In this document: in pieces, positions 17,540-25,518 of the stretch
Position numbering within the stretch: position 1 is the stretch's first letter
Layout: the number at the start of each line of letters is the position of its first letter
Assembly: GCA_963834305.1 (NCBI GenBank)
Contig: CAWIAX010000003.1
Location: 1,860,001-1,924,000, forward strand
DNA from: JACCXG01 sp963834305
Lineage (GTDB): Bacteria > Acidobacteriota > Vicinamibacteria > Vicinamibacterales > 2-12-FULL-66-21
Direction of reading: 5' to 3'
Length of the DNA stretch: 64,000 nucleotides
Program-made: the position numbers and the translations under genes
Notes under the pieces: model-generated
What the model saw: only the letters and a program-made list of their open reading frames with translations
Database searches by the model: none
Told to the model about the DNA's origin: nothing

Positions 17540-18880
17540 GTGCCAACGTGCTTTGTCGTCATGGGGTTCCACAAGAAGACCGACTTCCAGACGGGTCGGA
17601 CGCTGGACCTCGACAAGAGCTACCGCCTCCTCATCAGGCCCGCGGTGGAAGACGCCGGCCTGACCTGCGTGCGCGCCGACGAAATCTCGCATTCGGGCTC
17701 GATCGACGTGCCGATGTACGAACAGCTGCTCGGCGCCGACGTGGTGATTGCGGACCTGTCCACGAGCAACGCCAACGCGCTCTATGAGCTCGGCGTCCGG
17801 CACGCGCTGCGCCCCTTCACGACCGTGGTGATTGCCGAGAGCCGGCTGCAGTACCCGTTCGACGTCAACCACACCGCCATCCTGAGCTATCAGCACCTGG
17901 GGGAGGCGATCGACTATGAAGAGGTGGTGCGCTTCCGCGCGGCGCTCAAGGAGGTGCTGGTGGCGGTGCTGGCCAACCGCCGCAAGGACAGCCCGGTCTA
18001 CACCTACCTGCCGGACCTGAGGCCACCCGTCACGCGCGCGGTGCCGCCGCCGGCGGGCGCCGCCAGCCTCACCGACACGGGAGAGGCCCGCCTCCAGACG
18101 ACGGCGGCGTTCATCGCCCAGGCCAACGCCGCGCTCGAGGCGGGGGACTTCGTCGGCGCGCGCACGCTGTTCAAGGCCATCCATGATCAGCGGGCGGCCG
18201 ACCGCCCCTGGACGTCGAACGACGACTACGTGGCGCAGCGCCTGATCTTTGCCACCTACAAGAGTCGGTACCCCGAGCCGCTGGCGGCGCTGACCGAGGC
18301 GCACGCGCTGCTGCAGATGCTGAATCCCGCGATGTCGAACGACACCGAGACGCTGGGTCTCGCCGGCGCCGTGTCGAAGCGGTTGTGGGTGCTGACCGAG
18401 GCCCAGCCGCATCTCGATGCCGCCATCCACGCCTACGAGCGCGGCTTCTACCTGCGGAACGACTATTACAACGGCATCAACCTGGCCTTCCTGCTCAACA
18501 TCCGCGCTTCCATCTCGGAGCCGGTCGAGGCCATTGCCGACTTCGTGCAGGCCCGGCGCATCCGGCGCGAGGTCGTCCGGATCTGCCACGACGCCATCCA
18601 GGGGCACGACGCCAACGTGCCCCGCGGCAGCGAGGCGTGGGCCCGGCAGCGCGGCGGCGTGGTCAATCGCGAAACATCCGACGTCGAGACGAGGTACTGG
18701 CTGCGTGCCACCCTGGCCGAAGCCTATCTCGGGCTGGGCCAGGTGGCGGACGCCGAACGCTGGCGCGCCGAGGCCGCGGCGCTCGGCGTGCCCCGCTGGA
18801 TGCTCGAGAGCACGCTCGAGCAGTTCGGCAAGTTGACGGCGCTCATCAAGGATTCGCCGCTGCGCTACATGACGGTGTAG
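17540..18880 (+). CDS. TRAFs-binding-domain protein with deoxyribosyltransferase/TIR-like N-terminus
   Basis: This is a 446-residue cytoplasmic protein. Residues 1-150 form a Rossmann-like domain: it opens with VPTCFVVMGFHKKTDF and contains ADVVIADLSTSNANALYELG (about 68-87), the pattern of nucleoside 2-deoxyribosyltransferase-like and TIR-like sensors. Residues about 190-440 are helical repeats matching the TRAFs-binding region known from eukaryotic MAP3K (ASK1-like) proteins and bacterial homologues. The GTG at 17540 is taken as start because GGAG lies 6 bases upstream and the conserved domain begins at once. Bacterial members are often found beside CHAT or caspase genes, as here. A role as sensor or adaptor for the flanking proteases is inference; enzymatic activity of the N-terminal domain is unproven. 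Confidence 0.75.
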   Translation: MPTCFVVMGFHKKTDFQTGRTLDLDKSYRLLIRPAVEDAGLTCVRADEISHSGSIDVPMYEQLLGADVVIADLSTSNANALYELGVRHALRPFTTVVIAESRLQYPFDVNHTAILSYQHLGEAIDYEEVVRFRAALKEVLVAVLANRRKDSPVYTYLPDLRPPVTRAVPPPAGAASLTDTGEARLQTTAAFIAQANAALEAGDFVGARTLFKAIHDQRAADRPWTSNDDYVAQRLIFATYKSRYPEPLAALTEAHALLQMLNPAMSNDTETLGLAGAVSKRLWVLTEAQPHLDAAIHAYERGFYLRNDYYNGINLAFLLNIRASISEPVEAIADFVQARRIRREVVRICHDAIQGHDANVPRGSEAWARQRGGVVNRETSDVETRYWLRATLAEAYLGLGQVADAERWRAEAAALGVPRWMLESTLEQFGKLTALIKDSPLRYMTV

Positions 18881-18936
18881 GCCGCGCGGCGTGCCGCGGC
18901 GGCCAGGACGATTGTTTCGGCTACCCAGGAGGGCTC

Positions 18937-21900
18937 ATGCCCACGTTCAAGATTCTCGACGAACTCAACGCGCCGCTCCTCGAGGTGGACACCGACCAGC
19001 ACCGGGGGCTCGGCAAGTACCTGCGGGACGCCGTCAGGCTCCGGGCGCTGCGGCCCGCGGCCGGCGCCCTCCAGCGCCGCCTCTCCGAGGCGCCGACCAA
19101 TCCGGTCGCGCTCGAGTTCTCGGTGCCGGACACCGTGGCGCTCGGCAACGGCGACCTGACGCTGGACGCGGGGGTGCGTGCGGGTGTCGGGGTGCACCAG
19201 CCGGACGAGCTGCTGTTCCCGGCAGACGACCTGCGCGACGCGATCAGCGTGCCGGGGGGCACCGCCTACGTCTCGATCGGCCTCGCGCCCCGCGTGAAGG
19301 CGGGCCTCCAGGGTGAGCACGGCGCGCTCGCGCTCGGTTTCTCCGCCGGCGCCTCCCTGAACTTCCGCTACTACCATCCGTTCGACATTGCCGGCACCGA
19401 TCCGGTGCTCGCGGCGGCGTTGTCCGAGACCATCACGCGCGCGACGCTCCCTGCCGATCTCGATGACCTCGCGGCGCTGCCGGCCGGCGCCGTGGCCTCG
19501 ATCGAGGGCGAAGGGGAAGTGCAGCTGACCGGCTCGGTCGAGCTGGCGAGCGTCACCAATCCGCTGGCGACGCCGGGGCTGCCGATCGTCGGGGCCACCA
19601 GCATCAGCGCCGGCGCGTCGGTGGCGGTCGGCGGCGAGTGGCGGGCGACCGGGGCCTTCGAGATCCGCGCCAGCAAGGTGGCCGCGGACCGCGTCCGCCT
19701 CTCGTATTACAAGCGCGCCGGCTCGGAGATCACCATCGACGCCACCGCCGCCGTGGGCGTCAGCGCCACGGTCGGCGACAGCGACGCGATCCAGAAGTTC
19801 CTGTCCGCGGTCAGCAGCGATCCGCAGGCCGACCTCGTCCAGCTGATCAACGCCGGGCTGAGCGACCCGCAGATCGAGGCGCTCCAGCAGGCGATCGCCA
19901 GAAGCGTCGATCGCTCGCTGCGCATCGCCACCCAGATGCGCTTCTCGTCGGTGCGCCGCGGCGAAGCGCTGTTCGCCTACGACATCGATCTCCCGGCCCT
20001 GGACGACGGCGGCCGCGCGGCGGTTGCCGCCGCCCTGCGCGGCCAGCTCACGGCGATCAACGACGCCGGCAAGAGGGGCGGCGGGCCGATACGCGCCGTC
20101 CAGACCGGCATCCTCCGCCAGCGCGACCAGCGGATCACCTGGCGCATCAACCTGTTCGGCATCGTCAACGTCCACAGCGTGTCGGAGCTCCTGCGCAAGG
20201 GGTCGCTGTCCTACGATGCCATCACCGGCACGCTGAACGCGGCCGACGAGATTGCCTCGCAGCAGATCCTGGTCAAGACGCGCCCCTTCGAGGCCGACGG
20301 CGAGAAGGTGCGGAAGCTCGTCTTCGAGTCGATGATCGTCACCGCGGCCTACCAGGCGTCGCGCGTCAGCTCGAGCCTGACGCTGAAGTGCGCGGCCACC
20401 TACTTCGAGGGGCGCCAGAAGACCACCGCCGCCGACGTCCGGGCCGACTACAACGCTGTTATCGGGCTCGGGCTGTCGGATCCGGGCGACCGCGACCGCC
20501 GCATCGGCGCCGAGCACGATTTCGGGCCCTCGACGTTCCTGCTCGAGTGTGCCTTCGACCAGCACGCCTCCGACGCGCTGTTTCTCGGGCCGGCCGGCCC
20601 CTTCCCGCGCGCGTATTACGAACGGGTCGGCAGGAACGCGCTGCTGGCGCTCATCCCTGCCGGCGACCTGGAGCGCGCGCACCGGCGCGCGGCGGTCGAG
20701 CAGGACGCCTCGTGGGCCGCGCTGAGCGCGGCGGGTCCCGCGGCGGCGCGCGTCGATCTGGCGCGGCGGTTCGGCGACATCCGCGCCGAGCACATCATCG
20801 GCGACTACGTGCTCATCCAGTGGTGGGCCGACGCGATGGCCGATGCCGCCAAGGCGCTCGTCGAGATGCGGCAGTTCCTCGCCGGCCGGACCGCCGACAC
20901 GCTCGCCGGCGACCCGCAGTTCGCCAAACGGCGCGAGAAGCTCGAACAGGAGCTTGCCGGCGTCGTCAAGCGCAGCAAGGCGCGCTTCGGTGATCCCTGG
21001 GGCATCCTGGCGCTCGACAGCGCCGCCAATCGCGCCCCGGCGGTGCGCGCCACGCTGGTGTCGCCGCGGCTGACCGCCACCTACGAGCAGCGGGTGCTCC
21101 CGGGCGCGCGGGTGCCGCTGGGCATGGCCGCGGCCGCTCCGGGCGGCGCGGCAGCGCGAGCCGCCCGCGGCGAGGACACGCGGCCGTTCACCCTCGAGGA
21201 AGTGGAGCTGCTCCGCCGCCACGCGATCAACCTGCGGCTCGGAGCCTTCTCCGCCGACGGGGAGTTCAAGACCGACGAGGCCGACGTCCGCCGCCTCTTC
21301 ACCGAGCTGCTGCCGGCGGAGATTGCCGGGCGCAAGGCGGCCGGGCAGAAGGCGCGGGTGATCTTCTACGCGCATGGCGGCCTGATCGGCGAGCGCGAGG
21401 GCCTCGAGCCGGTGCTGCGGCGCATCAAGTTCTGGCGCCAGAACAACGTCTACCCGGTGTCGTTCGTCTGGGAGACCGGTCTCCGCGAGACGATCACCGA
21501 CATCGTGCGGGGGCTGACCGGGGCGCGGGATGTCGCGGCGCGCGGCATCGGCGAGGACCTGGCCGATGCGTTCCTGGAGTTCGCGGCTCGCGAAGGCGGC
21601 AAGCGCGTCTGGGGGCAGATGAAGCGCAGCGCGGAAGTGTCGGTGCTCGAAGGGGGGGGCGCCGCCTTCGTGGCGCGGCAGGCCCGAGAGCTCTGGAACG
21701 CGCACCCGCAGGATCTCGAGTTCCACGCCGCGGGCCACAGCGCGGGCGCGATCTTCCAGGCCCACTTCCTGCCGGCGCTGCTGGCGGCCGGTGGCGGCGG
21801 GGCCGCTCCCACCGTCAAGACCCTGCACCTGCTGGCGCCGGCCTGCACCACCGAGCTGTTCCACGCGAAGCTGCGGCCGCTCGTTTCCGGGGGCGCCGGC

Positions 21901-23256
21901 ATCGAGGCGCTCACGATGTACACGATGAGCAAGACGCTCGAGGAGGCCGACACGGCGGGCCCCTACCGGAAGTCGCTGCTCTATCTCGTCAGCCGGGCGT
22001 TCGAGGTCGAGCAGCCCGCGCCAATCCTTGGCCTCGAGGACAGCATCCGCCAGGATGCCCAGCTGCTCCGCTTCTTCGGCCTCGCCGGCAGCCAGAAGCG
22101 TGGCGACCTGGTGTTCTCGAAGACGCCGATGGACGCGCCGCTCAACGCGCGCTCGCTCTCCACGAGCCACGGCGGATTCGATGATGACGTGGCCACGATG
22201 AGCAGCCTGATGCGGCGCATGCTGGGGGCGCCCGAGTCGGCGTCGATCGTGGATTTCTTCCAGGAGGACATCGCCGCGGCCGCGGGCGAGGCCCCGGGCG
22301 TTGCCGATGCCGTGGCGGCGTCGATCGAACGGACGACGGGGGCCCAGCCGATGGCCGCGCCCGTGCCTGCCGCCGTGGCACCGCGCCCCCTCCCCACGCC
22401 GGCCCTGCCGCGAGCGGGGAAGCGGCTGGCGCTGTGCGTCGGCATCGATCGATACGGGCCGCCTTACGATCTGGCCGGCTGCGTCAACGACGCGCGCAGC
22501 TGGGCGCAGGCGCTCGGCAGCCGCGGCTTCGACGTCATGCCGCTGCACGACCAGGCGGCGTCGCGGGCCGCGGTGCTGTCGGCCTTCCGCTCGCTCGTCG
22601 GCGATGCCAGGGCCGGCGACGTCGTCGTCTTCCAGTTCGCCGGGCACGGCACCCAGGTGGACGACCTCGATGGCGACGAAGACGACTCGTTCGACGAAGC
22701 GTTCTGTCCGGCGGATTTCGCGGACGGCATGCTCCTCATCGACGACGACATCCGCGCGGTGACACTGGACCTGAAGCCGGGTGTGAACCTGACCTGTTTC
22801 ATCGACTGCTGCCACTCGGGCACGATCACCAGAGCCCTCGTGCCGGCGGGCAGGCCCCCCGGCGGGCATCCGGGCAGCCGCGCCCGGTTCATCCCGTACT
22901 CGCGCGAGATCTCCACGCGCCATCGCCTGTTCCGCGAAGGGGTGGGGGCGGGGGAGACCAGGACCGCGGCGCGGGCGGCGTCGGACGCCGCGATGAAAAC
23001 GGCGATGAGAGAGGTTTGCTTCTCGGCCTGCCAGCCCCACGAGGTGGCGCTCGAGAGCAACGGCGCCGGGCAGTTCACGTCGAAGGCGATGGTGGTGCTG
23101 GCGGCCGGCGGCGAGCTGAGCAACGCGAGCTTCATGGAGCAGGTCGTCACCGTGTTCGGCGCGCGGCCGCCGCAGCACCCGTACCTGGATTGTGCGGAGG
23201 AGGCCAGGACGCGCGGACTGCTCCAGCCGCTCGGCGTGGCGGCGCCGCAGTTCTGA
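18937..23256 (+). CDS. Giant alpha/beta-hydrolase-caspase fusion protein
   Basis: This is a 1439-residue protein with AGGAGGG just before the ATG. Residues 1 to about 700 are beta-rich, without a family I recognise, and lack a signal peptide. Residues about 800-1080 form an alpha/beta hydrolase: ARVIFYAHGGLIGEREG is a first strand and oxyanion region, and Ser935 sits in the nucleophile elbow GHSAGA. Residues about 1161-1400 are a C14 caspase/metacaspase-like domain: it begins KRLALCVGIDRY, has His1237 in FAGHGTQ, acidic DDLDGDEDDSFDEAFCP, and Cys1292 in FIDCCHSG. Both catalytic centres look intact. One chain would combine an esterase/lipase with a caspase, suited to a death effector or proteolytic cascade. 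It follows the TRAFs-binding gene by 56 bases and is probably in its operon. Confidence 0.82.
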   Translation: MPTFKILDELNAPLLEVDTDQHRGLGKYLRDAVRLRALRPAAGALQRRLSEAPTNPVALEFSVPDTVALGNGDLTLDAGVRAGVGVHQPDELLFPADDLRDAISVPGGTAYVSIGLAPRVKAGLQGEHGALALGFSAGASLNFRYYHPFDIAGTDPVLAAALSETITRATLPADLDDLAALPAGAVASIEGEGEVQLTGSVELASVTNPLATPGLPIVGATSISAGASVAVGGEWRATGAFEIRASKVAADRVRLSYYKRAGSEITIDATAAVGVSATVGDSDAIQKFLSAVSSDPQADLVQLINAGLSDPQIEALQQAIARSVDRSLRIATQMRFSSVRRGEALFAYDIDLPALDDGGRAAVAAALRGQLTAINDAGKRGGGPIRAVQTGILRQRDQRITWRINLFGIVNVHSVSELLRKGSLSYDAITGTLNAADEIASQQILVKTRPFEADGEKVRKLVFESMIVTAAYQASRVSSSLTLKCAATYFEGRQKTTAADVRADYNAVIGLGLSDPGDRDRRIGAEHDFGPSTFLLECAFDQHASDALFLGPAGPFPRAYYERVGRNALLALIPAGDLERAHRRAAVEQDASWAALSAAGPAAARVDLARRFGDIRAEHIIGDYVLIQWWADAMADAAKALVEMRQFLAGRTADTLAGDPQFAKRREKLEQELAGVVKRSKARFGDPWGILALDSAANRAPAVRATLVSPRLTATYEQRVLPGARVPLGMAAAAPGGAAARAARGEDTRPFTLEEVELLRRHAINLRLGAFSADGEFKTDEADVRRLFTELLPAEIAGRKAAGQKARVIFYAHGGLIGEREGLEPVLRRIKFWRQNNVYPVSFVWETGLRETITDIVRGLTGARDVAARGIGEDLADAFLEFAAREGGKRVWGQMKRSAEVSVLEGGGAAFVARQARELWNAHPQDLEFHAAGHSAGAIFQAHFLPALLAAGGGGAAPTVKTLHLLAPACTTELFHAKLRPLVSGGAGIEALTMYTMSKTLEEADTAGPYRKSLLYLVSRAFEVEQPAPILGLEDSIRQDAQLLRFFGLAGSQKRGDLVFSKTPMDAPLNARSLSTSHGGFDDDVATMSSLMRRMLGAPESASIVDFFQEDIAAAAGEAPGVADAVAASIERTTGAQPMAAPVPAAVAPRPLPTPALPRAGKRLALCVGIDRYGPPYDLAGCVNDARSWAQALGSRGFDVMPLHDQAASRAAVLSAFRSLVGDARAGDVVVFQFAGHGTQVDDLDGDEDDSFDEAFCPADFADGMLLIDDDIRAVTLDLKPGVNLTCFIDCCHSGTITRALVPAGRPPGGHPGSRARFIPYSREISTRHRLFREGVGAGETRTAARAASDAAMKTAMREVCFSACQPHEVALESNGAGQFTSKAMVVLAAGGELSNASFMEQVVTVFGARPPQHPYLDCAEEARTRGLLQPLGVAAPQF

Positions 23257-23282
23257 ATCGCCCGCACGGCCGGCGCCGCGGG

Positions 23283-24146
23283 CTACGCCAGCGTCCTCAG
23301 CCGTTCAGCAGGCAGCCGGACCACTTTGTGTCCGCGGCTCTCGACCTGCGCGACGAGGTCGCCGGTCCCGCCGGGGCCGTCACCGCGGCCGGCGTCCCAC
23401 AGCGCAATCAGCGTCAGTCGCGGCGCGCCGGCCGACAGCGCGTTGAAGAGGATCCAGAGATTGTTCCGCTGCCAGATGTCGTAGCCGCCGGTCCGCACCC
23501 AGTCCGGCAGGTCGGCAGTGTCGGCCAGGATGCGAGTTGGCAGGCGCGCGAGCAGGCGCTCGAAGCGGCCGGTCCAGTCCGCTCCGGCGTGCTGCACCGA
23601 CCGGGCGCTGAACTGGCCAGGAGGCAGCGCCAGCAGCAGCTCGGTCGGAATCCCGAGCTCCTGCGCGATTTCGTGAAACAGGATGTCGCCGCCGGACGCG
23701 CCGCCGGCGATGCCAAGGATCGGTCCGCGCTCCCCGGCCTGCTCGGCCGCGAGCGCCGCACGAATCTGGCGCCGTGCTTCGTCTTCCGCGTGCGTGGTGG
23801 GGGGAAACCGCGGCTCGCGGCGGCCGGGCGCATCGACCATGTGTCCGGTGAAGAGAATCGTGCGGCGGAACGGACCCGGTGCGGCCGGTGGCCCCGGCGC
23901 GCCGGACTCATCGCGAGGGTCGCCGGAGGCGGGCGCCATCGCGGCCAGCCAGTCGCGCGTCTCCCGCAGGCCCTCTTCCGCACCGAGCGACCGTTGTGCC
24001 GCCAGCACCGCACGGAGGCCGGCGGCAGCCCAGCGGTGCGAGCGGCATTCGAACGCAAAGAGGCGGAGGTCGCCGCGGCGCCCCCCCGCACGGGCGCGCT
24101 CGACGTCTGCCAGGAAATCGCCGGGAGCCGGTTCCACGGGGACCAT
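23283..24146 (-). CDS. SLOG-like (LOG/DprA-type Rossmann) putative nucleotide sensor
   Basis: This 287-residue protein lacks signal peptide and membrane segments. The central part ILFTGHMVDAPGR...GIAGGASGGDILFHEIAQE (about 95-175) follows the pattern of SLOG-superfamily Rossmannoid domains: a first strand ending in TGH, then a glycine-rich loop and helix that in LOG and DprA relatives bind nucleotides or nucleic acid. The rest (LLLALPPGQFSARSVQHAG) is shared with uncharacterised homologues. It is convergent with the caspase fusion gene, 26 bases apart. SLOG proteins are frequent sensor components in predicted conflict systems; that role here is inference, and the assignment is from motif shape only. 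Confidence 0.5.
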   Translation of the reverse strand: MVPVEPAPGDFLADVERARAGGRRGDLRLFAFECRSHRWAAAGLRAVLAAQRSLGAEEGLRETRDWLAAMAPASGDPRDESGAPGPPAAPGPFRRTILFTGHMVDAPGRREPRFPPTTHAEDEARRQIRAALAAEQAGERGPILGIAGGASGGDILFHEIAQELGIPTELLLALPPGQFSARSVQHAGADWTGRFERLLARLPTRILADTADLPDWVRTGGYDIWQRNNLWILFNALSAGAPRLTLIALWDAGRGDGPGGTGDLVAQVESRGHKVVRLPAERLRTLA

Positions 24147-24228
24147 TCTAGCGGGGCGGCCGGCGCGGCGCGGGTGCCGCGCCGGCGATCGCGGGGCGGC
24201 GTGAAGCGAATCGGGTCGTTGTGTGTAT

Positions 24229-24240
24229 CATCCGCGGATG
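24229..24240. promoter_or_regulatory. 12-bp palindrome upstream of M43 gene
   Basis: CATCCGCGGATG is a perfect palindrome overlapping a TATCAT -10-like hexamer (24226-24231), about 80 bases before the M43 start and in the gap divergent to the SLOG-like gene. It may be an operator. Confidence 0.3.
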
Positions 24241-24316
24241 CATCCGTCCCGGCGCGGCCTGGACGATGATCCGTCGCACCCCAGGGCAACTGCAACCAGC
24301 GTTCACAGGAGGACAA

Positions 24317-25214
24317 ATGGCCAAGAGGAAGCGCGCCCGGTCTGGAAGCAGCGGATTACGCCGCTCGTGCGGCACGATGGCCGCACACATGATGCTGCTG
24401 GAACGGTTTCCATCGTACCGTGCCAGCCAGATGCGGCTCGAAGGCGGAGACGGCGCGGCGCCGCCAGACGGCCCGCGACCTGAAGGTGGCCAAGCTCGTC
24501 ACGATCAGGACGGTCGTGAACGTGGTCTACAACACCGACGAGCAGAACATCTCGGCCCGGCAGATCAACAGCCAGATCGCCGTCCTGAACAAGGACTTCA
24601 GGGCCACGAACCCCGACCGGACCCAGACCCCGGCGCCATTCCAGGGGCTGATTGCCGACACGCGCATCCGGTTCAAGGTCGTCAAAGTGACCCGCACCCG
24701 CACCTCCAAAGCGTCCTTTTCACACGACGACGGCGTGAAGCGCGGATCGAGCGGCGGCATCGGCGCGTTCGAGCCGCAGACGCACCTGAATATCTGGGTC
24801 TGCCCGCTCGGCGGCGGCCTGCTCGGCTACGCCCAGTTCCCCGGCGGTCCGGTGGCCACCGACGGCGTGGTCGTGAACTATCGCGCGTTCGGCACCCTCG
24901 GCACCGCCGAGGCTCCCTTCGACAAGGGGCGCACCACGACGCACGAGATCGGCCACTACTTCAACCTGCGGCACATCTGGGGCGACACGCCGGACTGCAG
25001 CGGCTCCGACATGGTGGCCGACACGCCCAACAGCGCCGGCCCGAACTTCGGCACGCCGGCGTTCCCGGTCGTCACCTGCAACAACGGCCCGAACGGCGAC
25101 ATGTTCATGAACTACATGGACTACGTGGACGATGCGGCGATGTTCATGTTCACGGCGCAGCAGGTGCTGCGGATGCGGACCGCACTCGACGAAGCCCGCA
25201 GCGACCTCATCTGA
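24317..25214 (+). pseudogene. M43-family zinc metallopeptidase, one frameshift
   Basis: Removing one base near 24443 gives an 897-nt gene encoding 298 residues. The start ATG at 24317 follows a strong AGGAGG. The N-terminus is SCGTMAAHMMLLERFPSYR, and after the shift the frame runs on as AETARRRQTARDLKVAKLV, so only one base is out of place. The catalytic motif is HEIGHYFNLRHIWGD (HExxHxxNxxH, the variant common in bacterial M43B pappalysin-like proteases), and MNYMDY provides the Met-turn; DTP and CNNGPNGD are also family features. There is no classical signal peptide, although relatives are often secreted. It leads a small operon with the 95-residue protein and the gluzincin. The gene is probably intact in the cell, given the preserved motifs on both sides of the shift. 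Confidence 0.8.
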
Positions 25215-25226
25215 CACGGCCGCGAT

Positions 25227-25514
25227 ATGACTACCTGGGTGCACGTGTTCGAGCAGGACACGCCGGCCGGCGCCGTCTACAAGCCGGAGGACAGCGACAT
25301 CCCGCTGTCGCGCCGGCCACGCGAGCGGATCGAGCTCGCGGCGGACGGACGGGCGACGCTGCTGATGCCGGGGCCGGACGACCGCTTCGTCCCGCAGCCG
25401 GCGCGCTGGGTCGAGGAGGGTGGCGAGGTCGTCGTGCGTGACAGCTCGAACACCGTGCGCCTGCGGATCGTCGAACGAGCGCCGGACCGGATGGTCGTCC
25501 GGCGGGAGCCGTAA
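25227..25514 (+). CDS. 95-residue protein of unknown function between two metallopeptidases
   Basis: I do not recognise this family. The protein starts MTTWVHVFEQDTPAGAVYKP, is beta-rich and charged, and repeats a pattern in which a short strand is followed by PR or DDR (SRRPRERIEL, PGPDDRFVP). It has no signal peptide, cysteines or membrane segment. It starts 12 bases after the M43 stop and ends 4 bases before the gluzincin start, so it is translated with both. Proteins in this position are sometimes protease inhibitors or immunity partners; that is a guess from location only. Confidence 0.65.
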   Translation: MTTWVHVFEQDTPAGAVYKPEDSDIPLSRRPRERIELAADGRATLLMPGPDDRFVPQPARWVEEGGEVVVRDSSNTVRLRIVERAPDRMVVRREP

Positions 25515-25518
25515 CGCG

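Noticed and set aside
18865..23178. Very long minus-strand open frame opposite the caspase gene
   Set aside because: A shadow of the high third-position GC of the plus-strand gene; its product is Arg/Gly/His-rich with no motif, and the plus strand has two intact catalytic domains.
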